Assembly (NCBI GenBank): GCA_964536805.1
Contig: CAZHYQ010000009.1
Coordinates: 52,059-116,058 of the forward strand
Source: Longilinea sp964536805
GTDB taxonomy: Bacteria; Chloroflexota; Anaerolineae; Anaerolineales; Anaerolineaceae
DNA: 64,000 nt
Reading direction: 5' to 3'
Shown here: positions 43,212-52,674 of the stretch, piece after piece
Numbering within the stretch: the stretch's first letter is position 1
Layout of the letters: each line of letters begins with the position of its first letter
The notes under the pieces: generated by a model
The model's input: the letters and a program-made list of their open reading frames with translations, nothing else
What the model was told of the DNA's origin: nothing
Database searches by the model: none
Program-made: the position numbers and the translations under genes

Positions 43212-44255
43212 CTACTTCTTATGCAGCCAGCAGGCTGCGGTGTGCTCTGGTTCAATCTCGAAATCGGGCGGCACTTCCACGTCGCACAAACCCTTGATAA
43301 TAAAGGGGCAGCGCGGGTGGAAACGGCAGCCGGTTGGCGGCTTGATCAGGTTTGGCGGTTCGCCCGGGGGAACATCCTTGTAGGAATTGGCGTTATTCGC
43401 GTCCGGTTCCGAGGTGCCGGTTAGCAGTGCCTGGGTGTAAGGGTGCGCAGCATTGTTCAGCAAATCATCCGTCCTGGCTTTTTCCACCAGGTTGCCGGCA
43501 TACATGACAAAGATGCGGCGCGAGAAATAGCGCACGGTCGAAAGGTCGTGAGTGATGTAGATCACGGCCACTTTGTATTTTTCCTGCAGGCTGCGCAGCA
43601 GCTTGAGGATTTCCACGCGCACCGAAGCATCCAGCATCGAAACTGGTTCGTCCGCCACCATCAATTTCGGATCCAGGATCATGGCGCGCGCGATGACCAT
43701 ACGCTGCTGCTGGCCTCCGCTGAGCATATGCGGGAACTTGGGCAGAAAATCCTGCACCGGCGTTACTTTCACTTCGGTCAGGGCCTGTTCAATGCGCTTC
43801 AGGCGTTCTTCCTTGCTCTTGCTGGTATTGATCACCAGCGGCTCTTCCAAAATCTTTTCCACCGACATGAAGGGCGCCATCGCACCGTAGGGATCCTGTT
43901 GAACGTAGCCAACCTGGGCGCGGTACTTGCGCAGTTCTTCGCCTTTCATATCGGCGATGCTTTGACCGTTATAGGTGATGCGGCCTTTGGAGATTTTGTT
44001 CAACCCCAAAATGGTGCGCATCAGGCTGGATTTACCGCAGCCGCTTTCGCCCACGATGGCAATCGCTTCACTATGGTTCAGGGTAAAGTTCACGCCATCC
44101 ACAGCATGCACATAGCCGGCATGGCCAAACCCGAAACGGCGCAGTTCAAACCAGACCCGTAAATCTTCAACCGTAAGCAGCACATCGCTTTTGGCCTTAT
44201 CTGCATTAAGGGCAGGTGCTGTGCTGACGTTCTCAGGAATGATGGTATCAGTCAT
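43212..44255 (-). CDS. Oligopeptide ABC transporter ATP-binding protein (OppF-like), operon 1
   Basis: This 347-residue ABC ATPase powers peptide import. Walker A is at 69-77 (GESGCGKSS), the signature at 178-185 (LSGGQQQR) and Walker B at 198-204 with Glu203 (LMVADEP). The switch His is 236 (ITHDLS). The C-terminal oligo_HPY extension has PTGCRFHPRCPF, diagnostic of the Opp/Dpp family. Residues 35-50 include an inserted RRFGFGHAGY before the first strand. GAGGAG before the ATG is strong. It pairs with the next ATPase (44268-45224) as the two unequal ATPases of an Opp transporter. Confidence 0.93.
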   Translation of the reverse strand: MTDTIIPENVSTAPALNADKAKSDVLLTVEDLRVWFELRRFGFGHAGYVHAVDGVNFTLNHSEAIAIVGESGCGKSSLMRTILGLNKISKGRITYNGQSIADMKGEELRKYRAQVGYVQQDPYGAMAPFMSVEKILEEPLVINTSKSKEERLKRIEQALTEVKVTPVQDFLPKFPHMLSGGQQQRMVIARAMILDPKLMVADEPVSMLDASVRVEILKLLRSLQEKYKVAVIYITHDLSTVRYFSRRIFVMYAGNLVEKARTDDLLNNAAHPYTQALLTGTSEPDANNANSYKDVPPGEPPNLIKPPTGCRFHPRCPFIIKGLCDVEVPPDFEIEPEHTAACWLHKK

Positions 44256-44267
44256 GGAACTTCTCCT

Positions 44268-45224
44268 CTAAACGTACAACCAGCATTTGACCAGGTGGTT
44301 TTCTTTATTGACCACGGGCGGCTCTTCATCGCACTTGCCGAAACGCAGCGGGCAGCGGTCTTTAAAGCGGCAGCCGGTCGGCAGCGAAAGCAGGCTGGGG
44401 GGCTGGCCGACAATAAAATCGGGTTCCTTGTCGCCGTGCAAGCGCGGTACACTGGCCATCAGCTTGCGAGCGTATGGATGCAGCGGTTCATGGAAGAAGC
44501 GCATGGCATCGCAGACTTCCACAATCTGCCCCGCGTACATGACGGCCACCTTGTTTGCCAGCTCGCTCGAGGTGGCAATGTCATGCGTGATCAGGATGTA
44601 GCTGGTTTCCATCTCTTTCTTGATGCGTTTCAGGACGTTAAAAATGTTCGCCTGAGTCAGCACATCCAGCGCCGAGGTGGGTTCATCCAGAATGATCAGA
44701 TCGGGCGCCGTGACCAGCGACATGGCAATGGCCGTGCGCTGGCGCATGCCGCCGGAAAGCTCAAAAGCATAGCGTTGCAGAAATTCTTCCGGCACGCCTA
44801 CCAACGCAAACATCTTGGCAGCCTGCTCCAGGGCTTTCTCTTTGCTCACGCCACCGTGAACCATAAGCGGCTCGGCCACCTGGTCGCCCACCCGCAAAAC
44901 CGGGTTAAGCGAGTTCATGGCTGCCTGGGGCACCATCGACATCTGCTGCCAGCGCACGTTGCGCCGGAAATCTTCGTCGCTCAGCGCCATCACGTCCTTG
45001 CCGTTTAAAAATACCTTGCCAGTATAGGTTTGGATATTTCGCGGCAGCAAACGCAGCAAGGCTTTTGCCAGAGAGGTTTTACCGCATCCCGATTCTCCCA
45101 GGACGACGACGGCTTCGTTATGGCCAAGTTCAAAATTCACCCCGTCCACCGCTTTGACGGCGCCCCGTTCGGTCCGGAAATACATGACCAGGTTTTCGAT
45201 GCGTAAAAGTTGCTTGTCAGCCAT
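44268..45224 (-). CDS. Oligopeptide ABC transporter ATP-binding protein (OppD-like), operon 1
   Basis: This 318-residue ATPase is the OppD half of the pair. Walker A is at 43-51 (GESGCGKTS), the signature LSGGMRQR is near 173, and LIILDEPTSALD carries Walker B. The switch region is YILITHDIATSSELANKV. The C-terminal PTGCRFKDRCPLRFGKCDEE is again oligo_HPY, whose Cys residues have been shown to bind an iron-sulfur cluster in some DppD-type proteins. It starts 3 bases after the permease stop, with GAGAGG 10 bases upstream. Confidence 0.93.
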   Translation of the reverse strand: MADKQLLRIENLVMYFRTERGAVKAVDGVNFELGHNEAVVVLGESGCGKTSLAKALLRLLPRNIQTYTGKVFLNGKDVMALSDEDFRRNVRWQQMSMVPQAAMNSLNPVLRVGDQVAEPLMVHGGVSKEKALEQAAKMFALVGVPEEFLQRYAFELSGGMRQRTAIAMSLVTAPDLIILDEPTSALDVLTQANIFNVLKRIKKEMETSYILITHDIATSSELANKVAVMYAGQIVEVCDAMRFFHEPLHPYARKLMASVPRLHGDKEPDFIVGQPPSLLSLPTGCRFKDRCPLRFGKCDEEPPVVNKENHLVKCWLYV

Positions 45225-45227
45225 GAT

Positions 45228-46577
45228 TTATAGGCCTCTCAGTTTCGGGTTGAAAATGCGGTCAAGCGCGAAGCCCAATGCCGCAAAGCCCAGGCCGGTG
45301 AACATTAGCAGGACGGCCGGTTCGAGAATCCAGTAGTAAAGTCCCTTGTACAAGGCGCCGTTGGTTTCGGCATCGTTGATCATTTTTCCCCAGGTCGGCA
45401 GCACCGGGTCGCCCAAGCCGAGGATGGCCAGGGAGGCTTCCAGGAAGACGTAGGATGGCACCGATGAGACCAGCGCCGGGATGAGCAGCGGGATAATGCG
45501 CGGGATCAGGTACTGGAAGATGATGCGCGAGTTGCTGGCGCCGTAAGCCTTGGCAGCTTCAATGTAGGTTGATTCTTTCACCTGCATGAACATGGAGCGG
45601 TACGATTTGATGGAGCTGGTAAAAATGCTCAACGCCACCGTCACGCCCAGAATGAGCCAGATGCTGCGCGTGTAGAACGTGCCCACCATGATCAAAATCG
45701 CCAGGAAGGGCAGCACCATGTTGACTTCAGTGATGCGTTGAATCAGGGCATCCACCCAACCGCCGTACCAGGTGCCAACCGCAGCGATAATCATGGTCAA
45801 CACTGCTGTGAAGACGGCTGCCAGAAGGCCGAAAGCCAGAGCGACCGGCGCACCCCACAGCAGCGATACCGTGAGATCGCGGCGTTGATGGTCCGTTCCA
45901 GCCCAGCCGGCCACGGTGCCGTGCATGACGAATTCCGCGTTGATGTCGGAATCCTTCTCAAACGTGACACCCTGAACCAGCAATTGATAGGTGCCCTTCA
46001 GCGGAAGGGCTGGATCGGAGCCGGGGACCGAGAACAACCCGGTCATGACATCCTTGGTTTTCAAGCGTTTGAGCAACTTCTCGTCTTGTGAAAAACGGAA
46101 AGTTTGCCGCGCGCCAATGCCCAGATCGGAAATGCGGACTTTGCGGTCGTCCGGCGTAATCAGATAAATGGAGACAAACGGCTGTTTAGCCGTGTAGGTC
46201 GATGTAAAGTAAAGCAGCAGTTCCTGGGGGAAGGCGTCGTAATTGAAATCAAAACTGTAAGTGAACTCGATCGAGGATGTGTTTTGCTCGCCGACCGTCA
46301 CCTTCTTGGCCATCAAGCCCGGTTCCGTACCCGACTTGACCGCGAATGAAACCGGTTGTTTCTTCTGGCTAAACCAGTTGTACCAGATCGGAGGCGCAAA
46401 TTTTGGATTTTGATACCAGACTTCTTCACCGCCGCGCCACAGGCGGACCGCTTCGGAATACGGAATCTTGATCAGCGCATAAACCGCGAGTGCGACCAGC
46501 AGTAGGATCATTATCATGCCCGCTACTGCGGAAGGGTAATGGGTAATATCGCGGAAAAAGTTCTTGATCTTTTTCAT
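45228..46577 (-). CDS. Oligopeptide ABC transporter permease (OppC-like) with large extracytoplasmic domain, operon 1
   Basis: This 449-residue permease has a standard C-terminal half with GTDHQRRDLTVSLLWGAPVA before TM2 and EAAKAYGASNSRIIFQYLI as the EAA loop contacting the ATPase. Between TM1 (residues 17-37) and TM2 (241 on) lies a 200-residue extracytoplasmic region with many beta-type stretches (TYSFDFNYDAFPQELLLYF, then SIYLITPDDRKVRISDLG). Typical OppC/DppC proteins have about 60 residues there; compare the 324-residue OppC-like protein encoded at 52776. The unusual domain sits where the binding protein docks, and that binding protein is itself unusual. The gene follows the OppB-like gene by 2 bases. 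Confidence 0.92.
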   Translation of the reverse strand: MKKIKNFFRDITHYPSAVAGMIMILLLVALAVYALIKIPYSEAVRLWRGGEEVWYQNPKFAPPIWYNWFSQKKQPVSFAVKSGTEPGLMAKKVTVGEQNTSSIEFTYSFDFNYDAFPQELLLYFTSTYTAKQPFVSIYLITPDDRKVRISDLGIGARQTFRFSQDEKLLKRLKTKDVMTGLFSVPGSDPALPLKGTYQLLVQGVTFEKDSDINAEFVMHGTVAGWAGTDHQRRDLTVSLLWGAPVALAFGLLAAVFTAVLTMIIAAVGTWYGGWVDALIQRITEVNMVLPFLAILIMVGTFYTRSIWLILGVTVALSIFTSSIKSYRSMFMQVKESTYIEAAKAYGASNSRIIFQYLIPRIIPLLIPALVSSVPSYVFLEASLAILGLGDPVLPTWGKMINDAETNGALYKGLYYWILEPAVLLMFTGLGFAALGFALDRIFNPKLRGL

Positions 46578-46579
46578 AA

Positions 46580-47701
46580 TCAGTTTCCCCCGCCCACTTT
46601 GACACGCGGATCAACCAGCGCATAAACGAAGTCAAGGGTGAAAACCGTGATCGCCAGCAGGTAGGCATAGATAATGGTCGAACCCACAATCACCGCGGTC
46701 TCATACTGGCCAATGGCGCTGAATAGCGTGCGGCCCAGGCCAGGCCACAGAAACACGGTTTCGGTGATGGTGGCGCCTGTCCACAGGGTGATCAACAGCA
46801 AGGCAAAATTGGTGATGATGGTGGGCAAGGTGGGGCGCAAAATGTAACGGCGTTCGATATCGCGGGATGACAGGCCTTTAGCCTTGGCCATATCCACGTA
46901 ATCTTCACTGGAATAGATCAGGAAAAACGTACGCCAGTTGTAAATGCTGAGGAACAGCGAACTGATGATCAAGGAGAACCCGGGCAAAATGAGGTGTTTC
47001 AACAAACTTAATAAATACCCGCCGGTGGTGGGCGGCGGCGGCGAATCCACCATCCCGCCAAAGGGCAGAATTTTCAGGATCGCTGCGAAAATCAAGATAA
47101 AGAAAATGCCGTAAAACCACGGCGGAACAGAAGAGGTGGGAGAAAGTGCAATGACCACTTTGTCCCAGACGCTGCCATAGTTGCGCGACAGCACCAGCGC
47201 CAGAAATACGCTAATGAAGAACAGGAAGAGTTCCGCGGTACCCATCAGCAGCAGGGTGGCAGGCAGGCGTTCCAGCAGGATAAGCCGCACCTGGCGCGAT
47301 CCGCTGTCGCTGACCATGTTCACCGCCCGGCCAAACTCAAGCCGCAGGGAATTGCCGAGAAATGTAAAGGAGCGGATCAAAAAAGGCGTGTTCAACCCAA
47401 GGCGCTTTTCCTGCAGTGCGATCATCTCGTCCTGCATGGCTTTGCGCGCTGCCGGATCCATTTGAGTTTTGGCAGCCATCGCCGCCACCTGGGCAGTGAC
47501 CCTTTCGCGGATATCGTTCCGCTGGATGGCGTCCACCTTGCCGCCCATGTTGGCGATCAAAATGGTCAGATAAACGCCGATCACAACCGTTATAAACATA
47601 ATAACTAGTCGGGTCAGCGTATAACGCGCCACCCGGGTAAAGGTGGAGTTGGCTGATGCGCGTTTTTTTGCTCCCTCGGCCGTCTGGGTTATCGTTGCCA
47701 T
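46580..47701 (-). CDS. Oligopeptide ABC transporter permease (OppB-like), operon 1
   Basis: This 373-residue permease has six helices. TM1 (TRLVIMFITVVIGVYLTIL) is preceded by a basic N-terminus. A periplasmic stretch with KRLGLNTPFLIR precedes GRAVNMVSDSGSRQVRLILL. The EAA loop is DYVDMAKAKGLSSRDIERRY, and the final VDPRVKVGGGN tail resembles OppB/DppB. It is encoded after the binding-protein gene with an 84-base gap that holds a strong stem-loop. GAGGA lies 6-7 bases upstream. Confidence 0.92.
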   Translation of the reverse strand: MATITQTAEGAKKRASANSTFTRVARYTLTRLVIMFITVVIGVYLTILIANMGGKVDAIQRNDIRERVTAQVAAMAAKTQMDPAARKAMQDEMIALQEKRLGLNTPFLIRSFTFLGNSLRLEFGRAVNMVSDSGSRQVRLILLERLPATLLLMGTAELFLFFISVFLALVLSRNYGSVWDKVVIALSPTSSVPPWFYGIFFILIFAAILKILPFGGMVDSPPPPTTGGYLLSLLKHLILPGFSLIISSLFLSIYNWRTFFLIYSSEDYVDMAKAKGLSSRDIERRYILRPTLPTIITNFALLLITLWTGATITETVFLWPGLGRTLFSAIGQYETAVIVGSTIIYAYLLAITVFTLDFVYALVDPRVKVGGGN

Positions 47702-47723
47702 ATTTTGTCCTCACGATTAGGAT

Positions 47724-47757
47724 GGATAGGGGCAAGGTTTTGTCCTTGCCCCTATCC
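47724..47757. other. Intercistronic stem-loop, opp operon 1
   Basis: GGATAGGGGCAAGG and CCTTGCCCCTATCC form a 14-bp perfect stem with a 6-base loop between the binding-protein and OppB-like genes. No T-run follows on the minus strand, so it is more likely an mRNA-stabilising or partial attenuation element that keeps binding-protein expression above permease expression. Confidence 0.75.
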
Positions 47758-47785
47758 GGTCAATCTTCAGAGCAAACCTACAGCC

Positions 47786-50353
47786 TTACGGCGCGGTGAC
47801 GAATTGGATAGAAGTGAACGTCGGTTGGCTTACGGTGAACGGAACAACTGCAAGCTCGAGCTTGTTGGAGCCAGCTTCGAGTTTGGCGGTGACATCAGCC
47901 GGCAGAACAACCTGATACTGGCCGTCGGCCACAAAGGTTGCCTCACCAACGGTGACGATTTCGCCCTTGGCATTGTAGAGCAAGTACTTGACAAGCTTGA
48001 TCTCTTTTTGCGGGTAGGGAGCGTCAGCGTAGGTTACGGAGACATCGTAAGTGGCTGCTTCGCCAATCTTCACCTGGCCGGGGCCGTCCAGGGTCACGTC
48101 GGCGATGTGCGGCTCGGCGTAATTCGACCAGCGGTCTGCCAGATCAGGATAGTCGTCAAAGTGCTTGACAACCGTGCTCTTCTCAGTCAGATAAGCCTTG
48201 TCGATGTAGTACGGGCCGGTGCCGATCTTGAAGTGGCTGTGCGCGGCGTACCAGGCTTTGAGAGCCTCATAGCGCGCGACTGCCTCGTCGGCGGTCAGGT
48301 AGGTGCTCATGGTGGGAGCGTAGGGGATGAGCTTGTCAGCGATGGCCTTATCCAGGGTTTTGGCCAGGATTTCGAGGCTGGGGCCGCCGATGTAGCTGGT
48401 CTGTTCAATCTTAGCCGCGGTGGCTTTGTCAACCGAGTAGGCCAGTTCGCCGTTGGCTTCGGCCTGGTTGGCAATGGCGATGAAATCCCATGAGGATTCT
48501 TCAACGTTGTTGGCGTAGCTCGGCCAGATCACCGGGATGTTCAGTTCGGCATCCAGACTGTAGTTGTCGGTGTAGTAATCAACAACCAGCGGGTCGGTCG
48601 AGACGATCTTCATACCCTTGAAGGTTTCGATGAAGGGGGTGAAGGAAGGAACAGCCTGCTCATCGTAGATGGCGCTTTCCGGTTTGGCGCGGTCGAAGGT
48701 CATGATCATGGCCATGACAAAGTCGGCCATCGACAGCGGTTGGCCGTCGTGCCACTTGACAGTCTTGAACATGTCGGCCGGGTAGGTCATGGTGGTCTTG
48801 ATCAAAGCGGTCAAACCATCCGGAAACTTCTCATCAGCGGTGATGAAGGTCTGCTTGGTGGCATCCCAGTCAACCCACACGTCGCCAGGGACCTTGATTT
48901 CCGGTTGGAAAGCGAGGGTTACCCAGTCGAGGGTCTTGGTGATGGGAAGGCCTTCCTTGGCAACCACATCAGCCTTCTCGAGGCGCAGCGGCCAGACCAG
49001 ACCGGTGAAGGGATCGTACATCACGTCGCCAGTCATGGTAGCCTGGATGATGGCCTTATCAAAGGTCCAATTGCCGCCGGCAACGGGGTTGTAGGGTTCA
49101 GCGAACATGTCCTGAGTTGCCCATTTAACCGTGCCGCCTTCTTTGTCCTTGAAGCGCAGGGTGAACGGATAGATCTTTGCGCTTTCAATACCGGCAGCCA
49201 GGTCAGCGGTGGCGATCAGGTCGTTGCGGTAGGGGGTGAAATTCTTGCCGTCGATCAGGAAGACCTGCAGCGAGTCCTGGAGCGAGAGCTCGAGGGCGCG
49301 GGCCATCATGTCATGGCGTTCTTGAATCGTCTTGAACTTGGCGTAATACAGGTCATCGCCCAGCTTCTTAAACTCAGGATCCGACACATTCTCTAAGAAG
49401 GCCGGGAGACCCTGCTGGCTGGAGTCCAGATACATTTCCTGGAAGATGTTGCTCTGATCGCGGTCGAGAACGGTGGCGGACCAGGCAGCGGTATAGACAT
49501 GCCACTGGCCGTCTTTCGGTTCGGAACCGATCCAGATCGGAGAAGCTTCAGAGCCCTTCTTGTACTGGCGGTCGACAGTGAAACCAACGGCTTCCAATTG
49601 CGCGGATGCGTAATCGCCCATCGGAAGACGGGTGCCGTCAGAGTCATTGCGGATGATAAAGATCAGGGTAACGGGCTTGCCCTTAAACTGCCACTTGCCA
49701 TCCGTAAGGGTTGCGCCAAGGCCTTCCATTTCGGCGGTGATGATTTCTTTTGCCTTGTCGAAGTTGTAAGCGTATTTCGATTCCAACTTGCGGGCAACAT
49801 CCGCCAGGTCAGCGTAATCGGGGAACTGGGTGGTAATGGCAAAGAACTTGGGCAGGGCGCCGCCAGCGAACATTTCCTGGTTGATGTAGTCGCGGTCCAG
49901 CAACCAGTTCATGGCTTCGCGAATCTTGCGATCGGAGAACGGGTTCAGTCTCCCATCGTTGAATTCAGGTCCAGCCGGGTTGAAGAGCAGGTCATAATAT
50001 AGACCGCTAGAGGTTGAATAGCTCAGGCCGGATTCCTTGATGGCGGGCAGGTCCTTTGAGGACAGACCATTGGCATAAATATCAATGGCGCCAGCCTTCA
50101 ATTGCGTGATGGCGGACTCAGCGGTAACAACCGAGTAGTCGATCTCATCCAACCAGCCGCCCTTGCGCGTGGTGCGCGGGGTTTCGGTGGGGGCTGCAGT
50201 CGGTTCAACAACCGGAGCTGCTGTGGCAACCTCTGCTTTGGTAGGCTCAACAACAGGAGCCTGGGTTGCCGTGGCTGCCTGCGTACAAGCAGACAATACC
50301 ATGCTGGCGAGCAAAATAAAGCTCACCACAAACAACATCTTGCTTTTCTTCAT
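47786..50353 (-). CDS. Peptide-binding lipoprotein, apparently circularly permuted SBP_bac_5, with C-terminal beta domain
   Basis: This 855-residue lipoprotein (Cys23 in MVLSAC, then a Pro/Thr/Val linker) is the binding protein of opp operon 1. Its segments appear in an unusual order. QLKAGAIDIYANGL and NPFSDRKIREAMNWLLDRDY, normally found near residues 200-330 of SBP_bac_5 proteins, occur at about 83-157. NPVAGGNWTF (423), VMYDPFTGLVWPLRLEKADV (444), VKWHDGQPLSMADF (532) and IGTGPYYIDKAY (710), which normally come first, occur after. The last 95 residues form an Ig-like beta domain (GQVKIGEAATYDVSVTY...). Both other binding proteins in this window have the usual order. The start is set by AAGGA 1-2 bases upstream with GGAGGAG before it. 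The promoter at 50514 precedes it. Confidence 0.88.
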   Translation of the reverse strand: MKKSKMLFVVSFILLASMVLSACTQAATATQAPVVEPTKAEVATAAPVVEPTAAPTETPRTTRKGGWLDEIDYSVVTAESAITQLKAGAIDIYANGLSSKDLPAIKESGLSYSTSSGLYYDLLFNPAGPEFNDGRLNPFSDRKIREAMNWLLDRDYINQEMFAGGALPKFFAITTQFPDYADLADVARKLESKYAYNFDKAKEIITAEMEGLGATLTDGKWQFKGKPVTLIFIIRNDSDGTRLPMGDYASAQLEAVGFTVDRQYKKGSEASPIWIGSEPKDGQWHVYTAAWSATVLDRDQSNIFQEMYLDSSQQGLPAFLENVSDPEFKKLGDDLYYAKFKTIQERHDMMARALELSLQDSLQVFLIDGKNFTPYRNDLIATADLAAGIESAKIYPFTLRFKDKEGGTVKWATQDMFAEPYNPVAGGNWTFDKAIIQATMTGDVMYDPFTGLVWPLRLEKADVVAKEGLPITKTLDWVTLAFQPEIKVPGDVWVDWDATKQTFITADEKFPDGLTALIKTTMTYPADMFKTVKWHDGQPLSMADFVMAMIMTFDRAKPESAIYDEQAVPSFTPFIETFKGMKIVSTDPLVVDYYTDNYSLDAELNIPVIWPSYANNVEESSWDFIAIANQAEANGELAYSVDKATAAKIEQTSYIGGPSLEILAKTLDKAIADKLIPYAPTMSTYLTADEAVARYEALKAWYAAHSHFKIGTGPYYIDKAYLTEKSTVVKHFDDYPDLADRWSNYAEPHIADVTLDGPGQVKIGEAATYDVSVTYADAPYPQKEIKLVKYLLYNAKGEIVTVGEATFVADGQYQVVLPADVTAKLEAGSNKLELAVVPFTVSQPTFTSIQFVTAP

Positions 50354-50513
50354 GTCCTTCTCCTCCATTAGATTAGATATGGGACTTGTGGGTGCGAAAA
50401 TCGCACACTGAGATCAATCGGCATCGGCGCTGCCGTTCAGCGGATTTCAGGCCGCGACTAGGCCATCGAATCTCTCCACGGGAAGATGAGCCGCAGGATT
50501 ACGGCTATTGGAG

Positions 50514-50542
50514 ATTAAATCATATTAAAAGGCATTCGTCAA
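50514..50542 (-). promoter_or_regulatory. Promoter of opp operon 1
   Basis: On the minus strand TTGACG (complement of 50537-50542) and TTTAAT (complement of 50514-50519) are separated by 17 bases, and a TGA directly before the -10 makes it extended. The leader to the ATG at 50353 is about 155 bases. The 317-base gap from the preceding gene contains no other recognisable element. Confidence 0.7.
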
Positions 50543-50670
50543 GAATGGACGGGGATAGTCTTAGCCTTAGTCTAGCATACCCTGGAATGATTAGACGTTT
50601 ATGAAAACACAAGGACATCTTCCGGCAGAAGAGGCCTTGGTAATTTTGACTGCCTGGAACATCTGGCAAT

Positions 50671-52620
50671 CTACGGCGCGCAGAATTCCCCGTAGCCGTA
50701 AGATTCAACCCCCCAGAATTCGCTGCGCGCGCTCACATCCATGTCAAATCCGCAAAAATCCGGCCGCGAAACCGAAATCTTGAGGCGGTATAAAAGCGGC
50801 AACACAGGCAGGTCGTTCAGGAATTTTTCCTGGACGGCGCGCTGGGTTTGCAGCGCCTCAGGCTGTTCAGGGTCTGCCAGTTCCGCGGCGCGGCAGGCAG
50901 CGTCATATTCGGCGTCGCTGTAACCGGTAATGTTGGCTCCCACCCACAGGTTGGCACTCCCCGGTATCTGGCGGGTGGTGTACAGATAACAGGGCGTTCC
51001 CTTGGTGGCCTGCCAGGCAAACTCCGCCAGGTCAAATTTGCGCCCGAATATATCCCCTTCGGGTCCGGCAGCGTAGAGCTGCTCGGGCGTCAGCGTGGTT
51101 ACCTTAACTTCGATGCCGCAACCTCTCAACATGGCGGCAATCTTTTCGGCCATTTGTTGGCGCAAACCGGCCTGCGTAGTCAGGTAGGTGACACTAAAAG
51201 GCGTGCCGGCCGGAACGGCGCCAGTCCCGTTGGCCTGCAGCGGCGTTTCGGGGTTGCCATCCTGGTCCACCCAGCCGGCTTCGGCCAGCAGGCTGGCGGC
51301 TTTGGCAGGGTCATAGGCCGGGGCGGTCAGATCGGCGGCCAGCCATGGATGGGTGGGCGCAAAGAAGCTGTTAGGAACCGCCGATTGGCCCTGCATCAAT
51401 TCGCTGTTGAGCTTTGCGCGGTCAATGCAGGCTGCCACGGCCTGCCGGACGCGCACATCGCCGAAATAATCGGCTCTTTCATTGCCAGGCTGGTAGCCGT
51501 CATCATAAACGGCCGGCTTGATGCCAAAATCAAGGTGTTCCCACTCCGGTCCCTGGCCGATATAGGCCTTCAACTTGCCGCTGTTTTGCAATTCCAACAC
51601 TGCCGCAAGCTGGTCTTCCAGCAGGGTGGATTGGTCGATCACATCGCACTCGCCGGTCAACAAAGCCGCCAGGTTGGTATCCGACTGCGCCGGCAGAAAA
51701 CGGTAAGTCAGGGTCTCGAATTTGGGCAGCCCCTCGGCCGCCCTGAAGTAATCAGGATTCTTCTTTAAGAGGATGTGATCGCCTGCCGTCCATTCTTCAA
51801 TCACGTATGGTCCCCATCCCAGCGGTTTGCGGTTGGCATCTTCGACGGCCAGCAAAGCCGCGGCAGTCTGGCTGCCCCATAGGTGCTGCGGCAGCGGCAG
51901 CCAGAAGTGATCGGCATACCGGTGCGAAACGTAGCCCGGCTTGCCCGTCCAGCGCACGGTCAGATCATCCACCTGCTCATAATTCGCCGTACGGTCGATC
52001 AGCGTCTTGGAGGCAGGCGTGGCGGCATCGGAAGCGATTTTAAAGGAGAAGATGGAATCCTGTGCGGTCAACGGTTGACCGTCCGACCACTTGACGCCGG
52101 ACATCAACTTGAAGGTGATTTGCAGGCTGTCCATTTGCAGCTCGCTCTGGCCGTCCCAGGTCAGGGCGCAGCTCATCTCCTGGCAGCCGCTGGGGAAGAC
52201 TGTCACGCCCTGCGCCAGCGCCACCAGGTCGCCGTTGGCATCCAAAACCTCGTCCCCGGCTTTGACGGTTACCGGCTGGAAGACAGCATCTCCGCCGGTC
52301 AGGCTGGGAATTTTCGCCAGGATCACGGGCTGCGCTTCGAAGTTGCGCGTGTCCACCGGTCCGTCATAGACAGCTTCCAACACGCTCCACGAACTGCGGG
52401 TCGTGCTGCCGTAGACATACAGAGTCTGCGGCTCCTGGCCCAGGCAAATGGTCAGGCTACGCGGCGGCTCCGGCGTATTCGTCGGCGTAGGCAGCGCTAC
52501 GGTTGCCGACAGGGTGGGCGTACCGGCGGTGATAGTCGGCTGGCAGGCTGCCAGCGCCAGACCAACCCCAACCAGCGCCATTAAGAGCATGATTTTTCGC
52601 GTGAAGTGCAAAGAGTTCAC
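50671..52620 (-). CDS. Peptide-binding lipoprotein (SBP_bac_5), orphan
   Basis: This 649-residue lipoprotein (Cys26 in LALAACQ, then PTPTNTPEPP) is a substrate-binding protein of the peptide/nickel family. The family motifs come in the usual order: VKWSDGQPLTAQDSIFSFKI, then GWGPYVIEEWTAGDHILLKK, GECDVIDQS, and VRQAVAACIDRAKLNSELMQ. It has no adjacent permease of its own and lies between two complete transporter operons, so it may feed one of them with a second ligand spectrum. The start is GTG, with GGAG 6-7 bases upstream. A terminator closes the preceding operon, so it is transcribed separately. Confidence 0.92.
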   Translation of the reverse strand: MNSLHFTRKIMLLMALVGVGLALAACQPTITAGTPTLSATVALPTPTNTPEPPRSLTICLGQEPQTLYVYGSTTRSSWSVLEAVYDGPVDTRNFEAQPVILAKIPSLTGGDAVFQPVTVKAGDEVLDANGDLVALAQGVTVFPSGCQEMSCALTWDGQSELQMDSLQITFKLMSGVKWSDGQPLTAQDSIFSFKIASDAATPASKTLIDRTANYEQVDDLTVRWTGKPGYVSHRYADHFWLPLPQHLWGSQTAAALLAVEDANRKPLGWGPYVIEEWTAGDHILLKKNPDYFRAAEGLPKFETLTYRFLPAQSDTNLAALLTGECDVIDQSTLLEDQLAAVLELQNSGKLKAYIGQGPEWEHLDFGIKPAVYDDGYQPGNERADYFGDVRVRQAVAACIDRAKLNSELMQGQSAVPNSFFAPTHPWLAADLTAPAYDPAKAASLLAEAGWVDQDGNPETPLQANGTGAVPAGTPFSVTYLTTQAGLRQQMAEKIAAMLRGCGIEVKVTTLTPEQLYAAGPEGDIFGRKFDLAEFAWQATKGTPCYLYTTRQIPGSANLWVGANITGYSDAEYDAACRAAELADPEQPEALQTQRAVQEKFLNDLPVLPLLYRLKISVSRPDFCGFDMDVSARSEFWGVESYGYGEFCAP

Positions 52621-52674
52621 GGGCTTCTCCAGGGTATTGAATCGGAGCGCAATTCCAGCGTGCGCACCGCTCCC

